NCBI RefSeq assembly: GCF_910592395.1 | Contig: NC_088314.1 | Location: forward strand, 20,544,070 to 20,608,069 | Reading direction: 5' to 3' | Length of the DNA stretch: 64,000 nucleotides | Origin: Lineus longissimus | Taxonomy: Eukaryota > Nemertea > Pilidiophora > Heteronemertea > Lineidae | Part shown: piece after piece, positions 43,890-58,800 of the stretch | Numbering within the stretch: position 1 is the stretch's first letter | Layout of the letters: each line of letters begins with the position of its first letter | The notes under the pieces: generated by a model | Told to the model about the DNA's origin: nothing | What the model saw: the letters and a program-made list of their open reading frames with translations, nothing else | Databases searched by the model: none | Position numbers and translations under genes: made by a program

Positions 43890-45420
43890 TAACACTGAGA
43901 GAGACAGTCACAATCGGACCTCGTAGCTCCAACGCCTACCCCGTCGGGTGAGAGAGTTGAGACATCTACAACCAAACCAATCGGGTTTGGGTTAACTCCC
44001 TCACCATGTCAGCAAGAGGATGGAGCTTCCAGGTCAGAAGCAGTCTGGTTGTGGCTGCCTCTTGTGCCCCCATAGCCGTGAGAGGGATCAGACAGTCAGA
44101 ACCCGGCCATATCTAGACTGGCTTTCCCCTTGTTGCGGTTGGAGATGCGAACGTTACAACCAGATCAAATACGATCTAGCAACTCCACCTTACTGCTATC
44201 GTTGTTGAGACAGTCACAACCATATTGGACTGGACCTGACATCCCCGCCGTCTTGTCCACGCGCTAGGGCAATTGAGACAGTCAAAACCACACATAATCG
44301 GACCTGTGGTGCCACTGTAATCCCGGTGTCAACATTGTAAGAAAGTGGAGACAGTCACAACCAGTCCGAATAAGGCCTTGCAGCGCCACCGTCTTGACAA
44401 CATGTCGAGAACGTTCAGGCAGTCATGACCACATACTGAAAGGAGCCTGGCAACACGGTGAGGGAGTTGAGACAATCAGAACCGAACCGATCGGATCCAG
44501 CAGCTCCACCTTGTTGCTTTCATGGTAAGAGAGTTGAGACAGTCGACAGAAGCAAACCGAATTGGACCTGGCTTCTCCGGCTCTACTCCACTGATCATCT
44601 ATGATACCTCAGCCAAAACTGAAGGGCAGGGCAGTACCTCATACATGCCCTTCTTTGGGTAGGGATGTACTCTATGCTGGTGAACCGTCTTGTCCAAACA
44701 ATCGTGATCACAGACTGAATGGACCTGGTATCAACGCAGTGTTGCCGACATGGTGGGACGAGTCGCAACGATACCAAATTAGACCTGGCTGCTCATCTGT
44801 CTTTCCCCCACGCAGTCGGAGAGTTGAGACAGTCACAACAAGATCGGATTAGACCACGTCAACTTCTTCAGGTGGAATTCAGTATGGTTGTGGTTGCCTC
44901 GTATGCCCCATCGCCGTCCCGTCAGATAGATGAGGCAGAGATGCTACTCATCCCTGCGATGAGGGGCAGTTGAGACATCAACAACCAGGCTGAATCTTCC
45001 CTGGCAGTCCACAGTCTTACCAACACCTTGTTGCTACACCTTGTGCTATGATGGTCATCTATATCACAATGTTGGCGACATGGTGGAGCTGCCAGGTCTT
45101 ATTCAGTCTGGTTGTGACTGTCTCATCTCTTTCACTGTGTTAGCAAGACAGTGGAGCTGAGAGGCCCGATGCAAGGTGGTGTGAATGCCTCATCTATCAC
45201 ACCATGTTGGCGACGGACATGGTGGAGCTGCCAGGTCTTATTCAGTCTCGTTGTGACTGTCTCATCTCTTTCACTGTGTTAGCAAGACAGTGGAGCTGAG
45301 AGGCCCGATGCATGGTGGTTGTGACTGCTTCATCTATCTCACCATGTTGGCGACATGGTGGAGCTGCCAGGTCTTATTCAGTCTGGTTGTGACTGTCTCA
45401 TCTCATACCTTTAATTTCCT
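43890..45420. repeat. Degenerate minisatellite in two opposite orientations
   Basis: From 43890 to about 45000, many imperfect units contain gttgagacagtcacaaccag and 'ggacctggcagctccacc', spaced roughly 60-75 bp. From about 45058 the reverse complement ('ggtggagctgccaggtctta' then 'tctggttgtgactgtctcatc') recurs in about 139-bp units at 45058, 45197 and 45336. No coding potential. Confidence 0.75.
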
Positions 45421-48400
45421 GGTCAAAGGACAGATGCCCCTTGACCATCAGAAGATAACTCCGAGTCATTCGTTGCTTTAAAACAGTTTAATTGGATGGT
45501 TCCAGTTTTCTTATGTGCATATTTTACAAGTTTACTTATTTAGGAAATGCAACGTTTGGATTGTGTACAAAAATGATACACAGTTTCGACAAGCGTTGAA
45601 TTGAAACTGAATCATAGAACGAACGTGTGATCCCAAAACCGAATGAGCCCAACATGAAACCTTCAAGACTCCGCAGTTCCAAAAAAAGTGAAAGCTTTAC
45701 CAACATCACCTCAGTCCAACTATTTGATATTTCAAGTCTATACTCAACGGGAACGTGACTGAATGGCCATCCAGGTTGACATAATCACAGTTCTGATGAG
45801 CTCATTGTGATTGAGCAGATCAATTCATGAATGTTAACCCTCGAAGGCGAAGATAGCGAATGGTAAATTACGACATTTGAGTGATTTGACAGCACAACAT
45901 AAAAACACTTTTAGAAATTCAATTTTCCTGTTGTATTTTATGAAGTGTCTGACGGAAAACCTCCCGTTCAAATTGATAGTTTGTGAGGAATCTGTCTTGA
46001 AGCCTCCTTGTGGAAAGTCATGAACATATCAACATATCAACATCACAGTAACTGCCAAGAAATACAAAAGTGAAGAAAGAAAGGCAATGGATCTTATTTC
46101 AACTTAAAATCACAGACTTCGATGCATTTGCTGCAGTCTTGGTGCACACACATTCATGGCAAATTTTTTTTGGTTTCATCTTTTTCGATCAACATATAAA
46201 CTCGTTTACCATCAGTGACTTGATACATTTGTACCAAAATCAACAAACCACGTCTGCAGTTGTTAGTATAATATGTTTATTCACCTGAAATCCCCCAAGT
46301 TCTCTACACAACAAACAACTCATGCTGCTAAGTTTCTGTGTGTGAATATGCGAGCACCAAGAAACTGCTGAAAATGCCCCATGTATTTCAAAGCTTCGTT
46401 CGGTGCTCAATATTTACAAGAACCGAGTCCCAAATCTGTACACTTTTTTACATTCATACATATTGTGATAACTGGACATATTAGCATTCAATGAATTAAA
46501 TATTGATCTTAACATTCTGGCATATTATTGTTGTTATTTCTGCTTCCTGACTATTAGTTATACCACAAACCATGGTTTTTTTTCATCCTGAATGACACAA
46601 TAGTATTAAATCGCCAAACAACACACACCTTTCAACTCCTCAAATGCTGTTTTCTTTAAGGAATCTTCAAGCACACTTCGCTGAGACACAACATCGTCTG
46701 AAGTTGTTTCAATCAAATGAATGAATTGTTCTTTTATTCTGTTCCGTTCTACTTTATAAGTTGAAGTGCATGAGCAAAAATATGCAATGAGCGAAAAGTT
46801 CCAAGCTTATGATATGAATGCACCCATCAGACAACTTAGGCCCCAGGTGGTCTTAGCATATTTCTAAAATGAAGCAACTCTTAAAGCCACACAACAATAT
46901 CATTAAGATTACCCAATCACGAACTCTTCCTGGTAGCATGAATGAACGGGAACTAAGTCAAACTATACCTTAATGCCAACAGAGACCACCTCAAGCTTGA
47001 CGATGCCAACGGGACCTCAACATACACAAATTCATATCAGACCAACTGAAACAGACCAACTTATGGTGACACCGACTTCAGGCAAGCCATACAGGTAGTA
47101 TGTACACAAGCACCATACAGCATAGCCCAGAAAACACGACATACGTCTCAATATACGCATCTGTAAAGTCACTTATTTCAGTATCTAAAGTCATTTTGTC
47201 TCACCGAGTGTGGCCGCGACTCTAGCCTTTATTGGCCTTCTTTGATTTGAAGGGTTTTTACAGACCACCCCACAGACATTATGTACCTATGCCAGTTTGA
47301 TCTTCACAACCATAATACACTCACTATCAAAACTGAAACTGATGTGAACTTAAGTGATTATACACTAGTTTTAAAACAGCTGTCGAAACAAAACTCCATT
47401 TAACAGTCAAAGTTTGCCAAGAAATGAAATGGACTGCTGTTTCTAGGCTAAGCTGTAGAAAAATAATTTCAGTAAGCTCTGGGCATTAGCCATCCTGATC
47501 TGATACAGATTATATAATAGCCACTCCCATACAACTTGATACGAAACACAGGGAGGAATCACATCTGCCAACAGGTGGAATCACCCTCTCAACTCTTAAA
47601 GAACACACGGATATTTCTCCAAATGATTCATTTATTGGAGTAAATACCTGAATGGAAATGTTATACATTGCTTACTAGCTTTCAAACCATATCAGCTTAA
47701 CATTGCTGATTATCAGCACAAACATTCCTCCAGACAGTCATAACCACACCAAAAATTTGTCTCAATTGAACATGCCTTTTTTCATTATGACAACTTTTCT
47801 TTTCGAGTCCGAGGATCGATTTTACGTTAACTTCCCACTTGGGATTGAAATATTTTTCTGACAACGTTTGTCCTGTAAGAGCTTTGAGGTTATCCATCCC
47901 TTTGATAAGGTGAACACCAGAACACCACACCAACAACATGAATAATTGGAAATATTGAGTGCTGAACATTATAACTCAAAAGCAGATATTATCAAACCTA
48001 ATTACAATGACTAATTACAACGATATTCATTGAGTGATTATGAACTGTATCCTTCTTAATTTGAAATAAGGCTGTTATGCTTGGCTGAAATATCATGAAA
48101 ATTGGTGTAATACTGTTATGAGAACCTCTGGAATGATTCGGAAATTGAAAACGGCTCATCTTGATTAATTTCTTATTACAGGAAATAGGCAAAATTTAGA
48201 AGACAGGAGTTTATTGCACCTGAAAATATGATTTGCACTACAAGTGCTGTTCTTGGGTCTTGAAAGAAATCACCAAGTGGCGTAATGTGTCAATCAAGTG
48301 ATTCCATTATACTGGCAAGGGTAATATCAGCAGTTCTATACAAGATGATCTATATGAATTATGCGTCTACATGGCAATCAGTACATCAAGAGACGCGACC

Positions 48401-49861
48401 ATTTCACAGCAGTTGGAACATATCTTCAAGACATCTGCAAGTGAACTCGATCAGAATGTTCATGATATCACCCCATCACAATGCTCTGTGAATCGGTGTA
48501 CACCGGCGTTCTACAGCCTAAGATCAATGACACCGAGGAATGGATGTTTCTCGAAAGCTCTGGTGAATTTTTGCCAAATAATCTTGTTGGTAGAATGAAG
48601 AGTATTCAACTTCTCGGGGAATCTACATCAGATTCTTGAGTTTTATGACCAGTTTATACCACTACTGTGAAATGCCCCTCGTGCAAACTAAACACACATA
48701 ATGATGATGATAACATTCGAAATATGAACCTCAATCAAAACCAATTAACCACTTAATCCTTTAATTACTCATTCGATGGGACACAGTACAGGGTGACCCA
48801 AAAACAGGTTTTCCATATATCCTAGGTTAGTAAGATGATTCGATATATCATCCCTCCCTTCGGGGAGCTCATCCGCCAGCTACTGTGGCACCTCATAGCG
48901 TCTGTGTCTGTAACTATGCAACAGGACTATCAACTTTCCAAAGGTATCCTCATTAAGTTAATGCCATGGCAAGCTAATAAATCTTCATTCCAACCTCATG
49001 ATAAAGGTCATCAAGCCTATAATGTAATACTTGGTACAACAAACTAAAGAAATATGGATTACCTTTTTTGGGACACCATGTATTATTTTGTAAAATCAAC
49101 ACAAATTGATCCTTCTTGAAAGATTCACCTGAAGCCATACTGCACTTGAAAATCGAAACTGACGAAAGTATGATTTGTTACCAATCTTTAAAATGGCGAA
49201 TTTTTTACCGAGTTTTCGGACATTTCTGTGAAATTTACAACATCAATACTTACAGAAGTCACGTGAAATTAACACAACGAAAAATTGATTTTTGTCACGT
49301 CTGACGTTTTCAGATATTAAGTTTCAAAGCAGAGTTTTATTCAAAAATTGAGCATTCTGAGTGATTAAGTAAATGCAGTCTGCATGAAGAATCGTTCACA
49401 AACATTTCATATGCTTCAAAATTACCTGGGACTAAAAATTCTATTTACAGCTTACAAGTTTGAGAGGTACGGCTGTTCCGTCGCAGGCCGGCACACCTTA
49501 GTTCATTTCCGACAAGAACACGCTCGGACACTCGTGAAACAAAGCATTTCAAGCTGAAGGTAACACACACCAGCACTTAGCAAATAACGACAGATATCGA
49601 TATAAACCAGAAACAGCCCGGCATTCTTTGCTTGATATGTTTCACATAAATATTGCCCACCAGTTATAACTTCCTGAACTGAGGATGGCCATTTCCTCAA
49701 AAACAACGTTCAGATCAGTTACAAATTCGATAGATGGCTCATATTCTGCTAGCCTGACTTCATCTTCAGCTCAATAAAGTTAACTCGGCCAAAAATCTCA
49801 ACTGGGAAGCTTCACATCCCACCAACGGCATCAATTGGGCCCTGTCTACTGTGCACCCTCT

Positions 49862-49925
49862 TGCAGCCAGTAACCTTGACCTTAGACCAAGTAACCTTGA
49901 CCTAAGGCCAAGCAGCCTTGTCCTT
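49862..49925. repeat. Short tandem repeat 'ccttgacctta(g)'
   Basis: Three imperfect copies of about 23 bp containing caagtaaccttgacc and ccttagg. Simple local duplication in probable UTR or intergenic sequence. Confidence 0.6.
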
Positions 49926-51987
49926 AGGGATGCAATCAAGAGTAACTTTTGATTAAATTTCAAGTCTCAAGACTACAACTTAAATTAGGAGGTAGAAAAT
50001 TGATTAAATGAAATTAATACGCTATTGTGGCATCATAAAGCTCCATAAATAAGGTCCAGCCGCACGGCTAATATCCTCTACGAAACAAAAAAATGGCTAC
50101 GAAATTGCTACAAGCACCAGTCTGACATGAAATTTACAACAAAAGTCACAGTGCAGTTCGTCGCTCAACCAAAGTCCATAAAAAAATACAGGCCGACTTC
50201 TCTTTAATCAAATGTTTATTTACAAAGGAGAAAACGTGCTGACCATTCTATCGTCAAGATTGTTTTGTTGAATATTTCTGAGCCACAAAACATGGCCACA
50301 GTGGTAATGTTGATCAACCGATCTTACAAGTGAACACTCAAGCGCCTTGACCATCTTGGTTTACTGGTGGCTCCCTCATTACATATTCACCAATATCAGA
50401 GTTGTCCTCAGTGAACACAAACCTGAATACAGCTCGACCTTGATGGGCTTCAAGATATTCTGCCCTTGAACAAGGGCCAGAACATCAAGTCATTTCAACT
50501 ATGTTGTTCTGGTCAGGTCATTTTTCGATATCGTAAGCCCCAAGTTCAACACATAGAGGTTGATGATTGCGCTTGTGATCTGGTATTAACCTATTGATAA
50601 GTTTGTGGCTCAAAAGTATCATAAGAAAGCTAGCGGAACAGAGCTGACAAACACAAGTCGACTCAGATGTTGACTATTGTGGGTGGTATCCCCTACGTCA
50701 GCACGCCACAAAAGGAAACCACACGAGTGCATAAAGTTCCGTATGAAAGACATTCGGCAAATTCTACATACGAGTTACACGGAGGCAATGTGTGGAGTAT
50801 CAGTATGCCGCATTCAGTCATATATCGGGTGCAACACTGCCGACTGATGTGGTGTCCCTACACACCAAACTGGATGTAATATCTAAATAGCAGACCTCGA
50901 ATAACATTGGTACCGATGAGAAACAAACGTTCACACGTAAACAGAACCAGCAAGCACAAAGGAAGCAACACATCAAAGTGTGTAAGATCATCAAGATTTT
51001 TACAATTCTGAACTCACACCAAACTGTCAATGAAAGATGTAGTGTTTATGTTCATTTTTGCCCTCATCGCCAGAGAAAGTACAAAAATCTCCATCCATCC
51101 CGAGACATTCAACGACAGGTCTATGGAAACAAAATGATTTTACTGGCATTGTAGGTCTACTTCTCGAAATACACGTCATGCAAAGGCAAAGAAATACTGA
51201 AGTAGATCAGACAAACCATACGAAATTACTTGATATGCAGTAAGGAATATGGCTTGCCAACCTCAAAAAAGTCCCTTTTTTTTTTGGTAAATATTTTTCT
51301 CCAATTTTGGAGTCTGCTGGTGATTTTTACCAACATCGAATGTGCTCCTGACGCACTTTGCAAAATCCATCAAGGAATATCATTTTTGTTGTCAAAAAGA
51401 GTACTTATTGGCAGTCACCTCTTTGGTTAGACTCCTTACAGACTATCTAGTTTTATAAAATCATTTCATTTCCAAACCCACGCCGCCAAATATCAACACA
51501 AAACTCCATCCTTCTCCCCCCCCCCAAATAACACTTCGTTGTCTTCTGATAAAAGATGAGCGTTCCAAATCAAAGAGGATAATGAGCACCAAATATTTCA
51601 ATTTGAAATATGCACTTTCCAATTCTCACAGAGAAGAGAGTTTGTTCCTCTCGATCAGACTGCAAAATGCTCCACTCGAACATTTTATTTTTGCCAAATG
51701 TACACATATGAAGGTAATACTTGCTTGATATCTGAATAATGCGATTCGTATTTATGATACCGAGATCTGCCAATAGGAGGTCAAATATGCGGCGTAGGGC
51801 GATATGCACAAGTCAGCAGCACAATAAGCAGGAACGATTCAAATCCCTAAATCTGTGCCAAGATTCGACATATATCCTCGGTTACGTAGAATATAATCAG
51901 AGTATCAATAATTTAATATGTGCATATTTACGTGTATGATTATTTACAGCCGAATTGGTAACTTTACAATCGGGCCGTATCACCAAG

Positions 51988-52056
51988 CGAGAATTCTAGA
52001 AGCATCCGAACAGTCAAGCTTGAAGAATCAAAGATTACACACTTCTAGAATTCTCG
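51988..52056. other. 15-bp perfect inverted repeat
   Basis: cgagaattctagaag at 51988-52002 is perfectly inverted at 52042-52056, with a 39-base loop. It could fold in RNA on either strand. In the Wnk transcript it would lie in the 3' UTR. Confidence 0.6.
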
Positions 52057-52810
52057 GCAAAACATCTGTTACAAATCTGCTTAATAGTCACTGAATGCCA
52101 TCCACTATACAATACATGGAATGATCTTGAACTTCAGCAAAAGTCCCACTAATACCACTCCCCCACAACCTCTTGTGTGCAGCTCAAGCTTCTATATCAG
52201 CAATATGGTTACAATAGCCACTTTTAGTAAGTCTCATCGACAGCTGGTCACTTTGACAGCTGGTCCAGAGGAAGTTTTCTCGTTATATAGAGACCACTGC
52301 TCTCCATCACTTCTCAAACGACACGAACTTGATATGTTCACCAAATGCCACCAACACCAGTAGTAACACAGTCTGTCACTGCTCAACATAACTATGATGA
52401 AATGAGCCTTTCACTTTCCCCAGTCTACCCCTAAGAGGCACACACATACAACTTAGAATCACTTGCTCATTTATCACGATTGGGAAACTGAACCCCAACT
52501 TGGCCACTGGCATAAGTTGTGACGTTCTGCCAGAGTCTTAGCTGACTGTGACAAACAGCACCTGTTTTTATCAACCTTGCTGTTTCTCATGCGATCACTG
52601 ATCCCTCACAGGAGCAATCAGTTCCTCTCAGCATCAAAGCCACCTTTTACAAGAGCAGCATACCTCCCTCATGACTGAGACTTACTAACAGCGTGCGTTG
52701 CTGACAAGATACAGAGACACAGTGAGATATAATGATACACCTGAAAGCACTTGGTTGTAGAGAAAGGCATAGGCCGTAAAGAGTTGCACAAGCTACTGTC
52801 CGAGTCTCTG

Positions 52811-55800
52811 CTACTTATTCGATGGATTGTCACTGTGAGGCTGTGTTCCTGGAATCTGTGCTTGGTTAGGTTGCACAAACTGCGGAACCCAAAACCCCCC
52901 GCCCTGACCTCCGGGTAGGAAGTACGGGCCTTGCATCTGGGGCTGTTGGCCAGGTCCCAGTTGCTGGGGGAATGACGCAGGATAAGGTCCATACGGTATC
53001 ACCTGACCACTGAACTGGCCTTGCTGATTCACAGAATGAGTAGGACTACCGAAATTTTGTGGAAAATTCACGAAAGCAGGCTGAGCCATCGCTGGTGGCG
53101 TCACCACCGTTTCAGATGCCTGAAGCTGGGGCGACTGCGTTTGCGTAGCATTTTTTCGATGTCCTTTCGGCGTTGACTGTGGAGTCGGCGAATTCGTGCC
53201 CGATTCACAATTATGTTGATACACAGTCCGACTTTCAGCTTTCAAACTTTGAGTCCGTCGCACATTTTGCTGTTGTTGTTGTTGTTGTTGTGAAGGAGCA
53301 GGCGGCCGGGTGATTTGTTGCTGTTGCATCTGTTGTTGCTTTAAACTATTCTTCAAATCATGTTGTAACTGCATCTGTTTCAACTGGTTTAAATTCGGCT
53401 TGGCTTCATTCCGCTCTGACACGGACTTACTCCGCTCCTTGCCTAAATCAACGTACTTCAACATGTCTTCCGTAATTGTCTTTGTCTTAGGAATGCCGTC
53501 CATAACCGGTTTCATTTGCTGAGCATGAGGATAGTGACTAGGGAGGACTGCGGCCGAGTTTAAAGCGGGCTCAAGGTGCAGTTGTGATGTTGAGGCGTGC
53601 ACCAATGGATTCGGCAGGGGAAGGTGAGCTGGACTATCTTGAGGAGAAGGAGTAGATGCGCCTGACCCAGCATCCTTATCAGAATTCCGGCGGCTGAGAT
53701 TCATCACTGTGCGATGATGTTCCTCTGCGGTTACGGTTGACATCGACGACGAGGCCACTGCCGTTGTTGTCGTTGTTTGTGTAGACAACGTAGCGTCAGG
53801 CTGGCAAGACTGTAGCGGCTTATCATTGACTAGTTGCCGTTTCTTGGCTTTGTAGTCTGCAATCTCTTGGGCTTGGCGACCTTTTAACGATTCTTCCTCT
53901 TGTTTATGTCTGGAATTGAGAGCAGTTTCATATTATAGATCGCAACGTGAAAAATAATCATCATTTGGAAGGGACTGGAAAAAGTTCATCCAGCATTTCC
54001 AGGTTTAGGGAAATGTCAGTCTTAGGCTTGCGGACAGGAAGTCATCCAAGTAAGATTCTGTATTGCATTGGTGACTATATTACTGATACATATACCTTTT
54101 GGTAATAAAGTCCGTCATTGGCATAGTAATCTCGGCAAAAAGCAACTGAATCATGTAACACCGGGAGGCAGAGAAAACTGCAAATAACAAACCTGAGCTT
54201 GAGCTTGAGCAAATCAGGATCACTTAGTTCATCATCACTAAGGTTTGGAGCACCATCAGATATGGGAGCGGAGCCAGGCCGATCATACACACCAACCTGA
54301 AATGACCGACAAGACAGGGATCACGATCGGGAAATGAAAAGAGGATTCTCATGTGTGGCTAGACTACCAAACATGCTGTTGTCAGTCTCAAGCTTGAGCA
54401 TGTGTCACACACGTTTTCATGCAAGTTTTTCCGAATTGAATATTTACTGAAAAGTGTCAACATCTTTTCATCAGAATTTCATTAAATTAGGGAAGATTTT
54501 TTGTCTCCAAATCAGTTTCAACTTAGATGAATTTCACTGAATAAACAAAATGATAAAGTTTGGGGGAGATTTTTGTCTCAAATTTATTACAATTTCAGCA
54601 CTGAATTTCATTGACTATATGAAATTACCACATATTTGAAATTGTGATAGATATGAGACAAAAATCTACCAAATCTATTAGAAGTTTGATGTGCTTGTTA
54701 ATCAATCACACTTTCTGATCTACACGAAATAACCCTTTTGTTATGAAATCTCAGCAATTCGAAAATCACCAAAATGTCATGTGTCAGGAGTGGTTAGGCA
54801 ACTGTTTTATTCATTTCTAATTTCAGCAGTGACAGCAAAAAATACCACATCACGTCCACGATAAAACACGGCTAAATATGCAGACTTCATTTCTGCGATG
54901 TATCACAGCTCAATATCTAGTTTTTTTGAGAATCAACAATTTGCCTCAACCACAACCGACCTCTATACCCTGCGGCATGTCCACACACTGAAACAGAACT
55001 TCATGGCACAATCTGACTGACAACGTCCTTCGTGAGAGGGCCGAATCATAACTAACAGCATCAGAGATATATTCGTCTTGTCAATCTCCGTACAGAATGT
55101 CCGTCCTGGCATATAACGCCTATGTCCAATCAGAGCGTTGATGTGTCACATGACAGCTCAAGCAACAAGACGTCCCCCGCCATTGCCTGTCGATGGAACA
55201 ACAGCATCGTTTTCCGTACCATCGAAAAGCTCCATTGAGATTGTCGTCTGCTGCAGATTATTGAGAGTTTGAGAGAAGTTTGGTGCAGAAGGTTGAAGAG
55301 CGGGTGACAGTGGGTGAACCTTGTTTATAGTCAGCACTTTGTTTAAGTCTGCTTTAGCACTTTGTTTACATCTGCTTTAGTACTTTGTTTACATCTGCTT
55401 TAGTACTTTGTTTACGTCTGCTTTAGTACTTTGTTTACGTCTGCTTCAGTACTTTGTTTACGTCTGCTTCAGTACTTTGTTTACGTCTGCTTTAGCACTT
55501 TGTTTACATCTGCTTTAGCACTTTGTTTACATCTGCTTTAGTACTTTGTTTACATCTCGTGCTTCACAAAGAACACATAAATCATTGTTCTAGTTCCACA
55601 GTTGCGTGGCATGATACGTCAATTGCCATGAACTTGTGATTTGAAGTCAGTAGCTTTCCACAGCTCTTCCAATAGTTACACATATAGTGGATCATAGAAA
55701 TTTCTTCCAAAATATCACCAAGTAGTCAGGCCTGTTCCTTTTAGAAGCACTTTATGAAAGGTTTTCTGTGTGGCTCTGCTTTCTCTGAATGTTTTGGAAG

Positions 55801-58800
55801 GCGATAGCGTAGAGAGGTGGGAAATGGACCATCGGTGGGTAAGGAATGGACCATCACAACATCACCTAACATGCACATCTCAAACTATTACCACAACACC
55901 ACCTTGGTTATAGTACGACCACAGCTGTGCTCCACGAAAAATTACCAGGGGCTCAATAGCGGTTTTAATTCGTACCAGCATTGTCACCTCAAGATCATGG
56001 GTTCAATTCCCAGTTGTACCACTTCTTCATGTCATGTGAAACTCATCAGATACCACAGGTTCATATCATCAACTGTTTCAACACTCTAACATTCTGTGCT
56101 GCTTGTAAGGGGGAAAGCCATCTGAACCACCCATTAATCAATGCCTTGGTTTTCATGATAACAAAGGGAGATTGCACTGAAATGGACAATGCTGTCTGGG
56201 TTTGATCCAACCCTCTAGTTCAATGATGTTTTGTTTCTCTGTTCAACAATCAGACTTTACTCTCATCACCCTATCACTTAGGCATGTCAGTCAATGGCCG
56301 TTCAAAAATGATCCGCTGCTAAAAGCTGAAGCGTGATTTGTTGGAATGCTGTCCAGCACTGCTCAAATCAAAGCCCAGAGTGAAAAAATAGGGAAAACGT
56401 CGAAAAAAAACAAGACTGACAAATACATGGAGTTGAGCTATTCCATTTCTAACCTCCAAGTATGGTTTCCTAAGGTCACAGGGCCAGTTTAGATACCAAC
56501 AAATGGATGTATCATGTCGCTGACAATTTGGAGTTTTGGAAAGATGTGTTTCCTTGAATTATACGAGTTTCAAAATTTCATCCCACTAATTTAAACCATG
56601 TGACCTAACGAAACGCATCCTAGCCATATCTGCTCAGTTCTTTAGCACTAGCCTCATGGATCACCAAAGGAAACCTCGGCTTTAGGCTAAAGAACTGAGC
56701 ATTTCTCAAAGACGTACAGACAACATAGAGGCCTGAAGACATCTTGACCATAGAAACCGTTACCTAAGAGACAAAATATGGAACTCTTGATGCGCAGAGG
56801 ACCATAAAGATAGCATGTGATAATATTTTGAAGCAGTTGTTAAGGGCATTCCTAACCGCAATACGAAAGGGATGCATTTGATTTTGATAAAAGTAACACA
56901 AGTCCAGGGTTTCAAACATTCTGTATTCAGAACACAAGCAGCATTAGTATCGGGGCAGCCCCAGAAAAGGAAAAGCTCAAAATCTGGCCAAAAATATGTC
57001 TCGTACAGCATAGTTTAGTTCCATCCTGACATGTCAATTTTCCATCCGGACATGTCAATTTCAAATATAGCATATTTCGCGGAAAAAAGTTTGACGCCTG
57101 CAAAACATGAGCCAGTTCCATCTTTGACAACTGATGCATTGAATCGTCAAGAATTCACATGAAGCAGAAATCTAACTGGTACTGTGGAAAGAATTATTTG
57201 TACGCCTCTTTTCCCAGTCAAACGGCAAACTACTCTGGGGTAAAATGTGCCTCGTTGAGGGCAGGAAGCATTCAAAGATGTCTTCAGTCGACGTACATCT
57301 CATCACAACATGCAGGGAAACATCCATAAAAATGTCTAAAATGCGTTAAAAAAATAAGACAAAAGTGAATTTGAACCCTCATCCCATCCCACTTGCTCAT
57401 GAACTTTTGAAGAAAAATCCCCTTGAATAACTTTTGTTGTTCGTTTCCAGAATCAGTGAAACGCTACATATCTGCTGACCCCAAAAATCTCAGGTGTCCA
57501 CAGTGTCAAACAACACCGCGCTTGTATGACCAGTGTCCAACACAAGTGTTACAAATCCTGAACACCAACAAAAGGTCATAGGCAATGACCCAAGTTAACC
57601 ATGGTGATGAAGTAGATCTGCATGAAGTTGAATGTTGAGCCCTCTACTTCTGCGGCCCTGTTCTTACAAAATATAGGCTCAGCCTAGGTCCAAGTCCTCT
57701 GCAGGAAAGGTCCAGTTCAAGTTCTAGAACGGACAGAGCCCAGTCCAAATCTAGCAGAATATAGGCCAAGCCTAAGTGTCCACCCGATAGGACGGTTTGG
57801 AATGTGGCATAGCCCCACCAGCGGACCTAAGGAGAAACAGCCAGCAGACCAAGCAATTGAGAATTTCCATAAAAGTGAAGAAACACAAGACCAAATAAAC
57901 CCGAGCAAATATAACAAAGGAAAGCCGCAAAAAGATCAACAGAAAATGAATCCTATGAAACGATGGAACTCAAAATGAGCTGGCAAACAAGGATTAGTAG
58001 AATGAATGAACACTTTCATTAGAGAATGACCTATCAAGAGCTTAGGAGAAGAGCTTCAATGGTTTTAAACACAAGTATAAAACATACACTCTTAATCTTC
58101 TCTTTCCCAACTAAGTCAACAATATCTTTTCAGCATGAAATACTTCGACAACTTAATTATTCTCGCAGCCCACAAAAGATTTTGCTCACCAGTATTAACA
58201 GAACCTCCCCCGGATTTCCAAATTGCATTAAAGCTGACCAGCATCTAAAGATTCATTCTGCAGTAAAACTTGAAGCTGAATGATTGCAAGATCCTTGGCC
58301 CATGTCTAAGACAACCCAAGTAAACAGTTTTGTCTACATACGTGGCTTCATTATACATCTAAAAACAACAATAGTGTTCTCAGTTGGTAGACGCTGCCCT
58401 CGCCCAAGTAATAACTCTCCTCCGACTCTTAATAGGTTCATTCACATGCTGTTGTTTTAAATAAAGTGGTTCATAACCATAGTGCGGCAACAGTTGGTGT
58501 CAAAACAAGGCCAGGTGCAGTGAAAACAAGGCGTTTCAGAGGCTATTCACATCCACGAAAAACTCCGATGCAAAATATGTCCAAATCATAATAGGTAGCG
58601 AAATCATCCATGCGCAACCTAAACCTTGGTGACCGTCATTATTATTCCCATTAAGATCACATAGGATGGTATCATAAATTGAAATTAACAGACTTCTAAA
58701 ATTTGATAAAATCCTAGTTGGTTGGATGGAGAAAAGCATTCGATGTGTTCAACAAAGTTTCATTATTTGCACTCAAAACAAATTTTGGAATAAAATGCAC

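Larger units (their letters stand above)
45421..52810 (-). other. Gene-poor region, probably including the Wnk 3' UTR
   Basis: AT-rich, without recognisable exons on either strand. On the minus strand it lies directly downstream of the Wnk stop. AATAAA-complement hexamers (TTTATT on the plus strand) occur at about 50215 and further left near 48210, 47628 and 46273, so the UTR end is uncertain. A small tandem repeat (49862-49925) and a hairpin (51988-52056) are listed separately. Confidence 0.35.

Noticed and set aside
43890-45420. CRISPR array
   Set aside because: Eukaryotic context, imperfect repeats of variable spacing and no cas genes.
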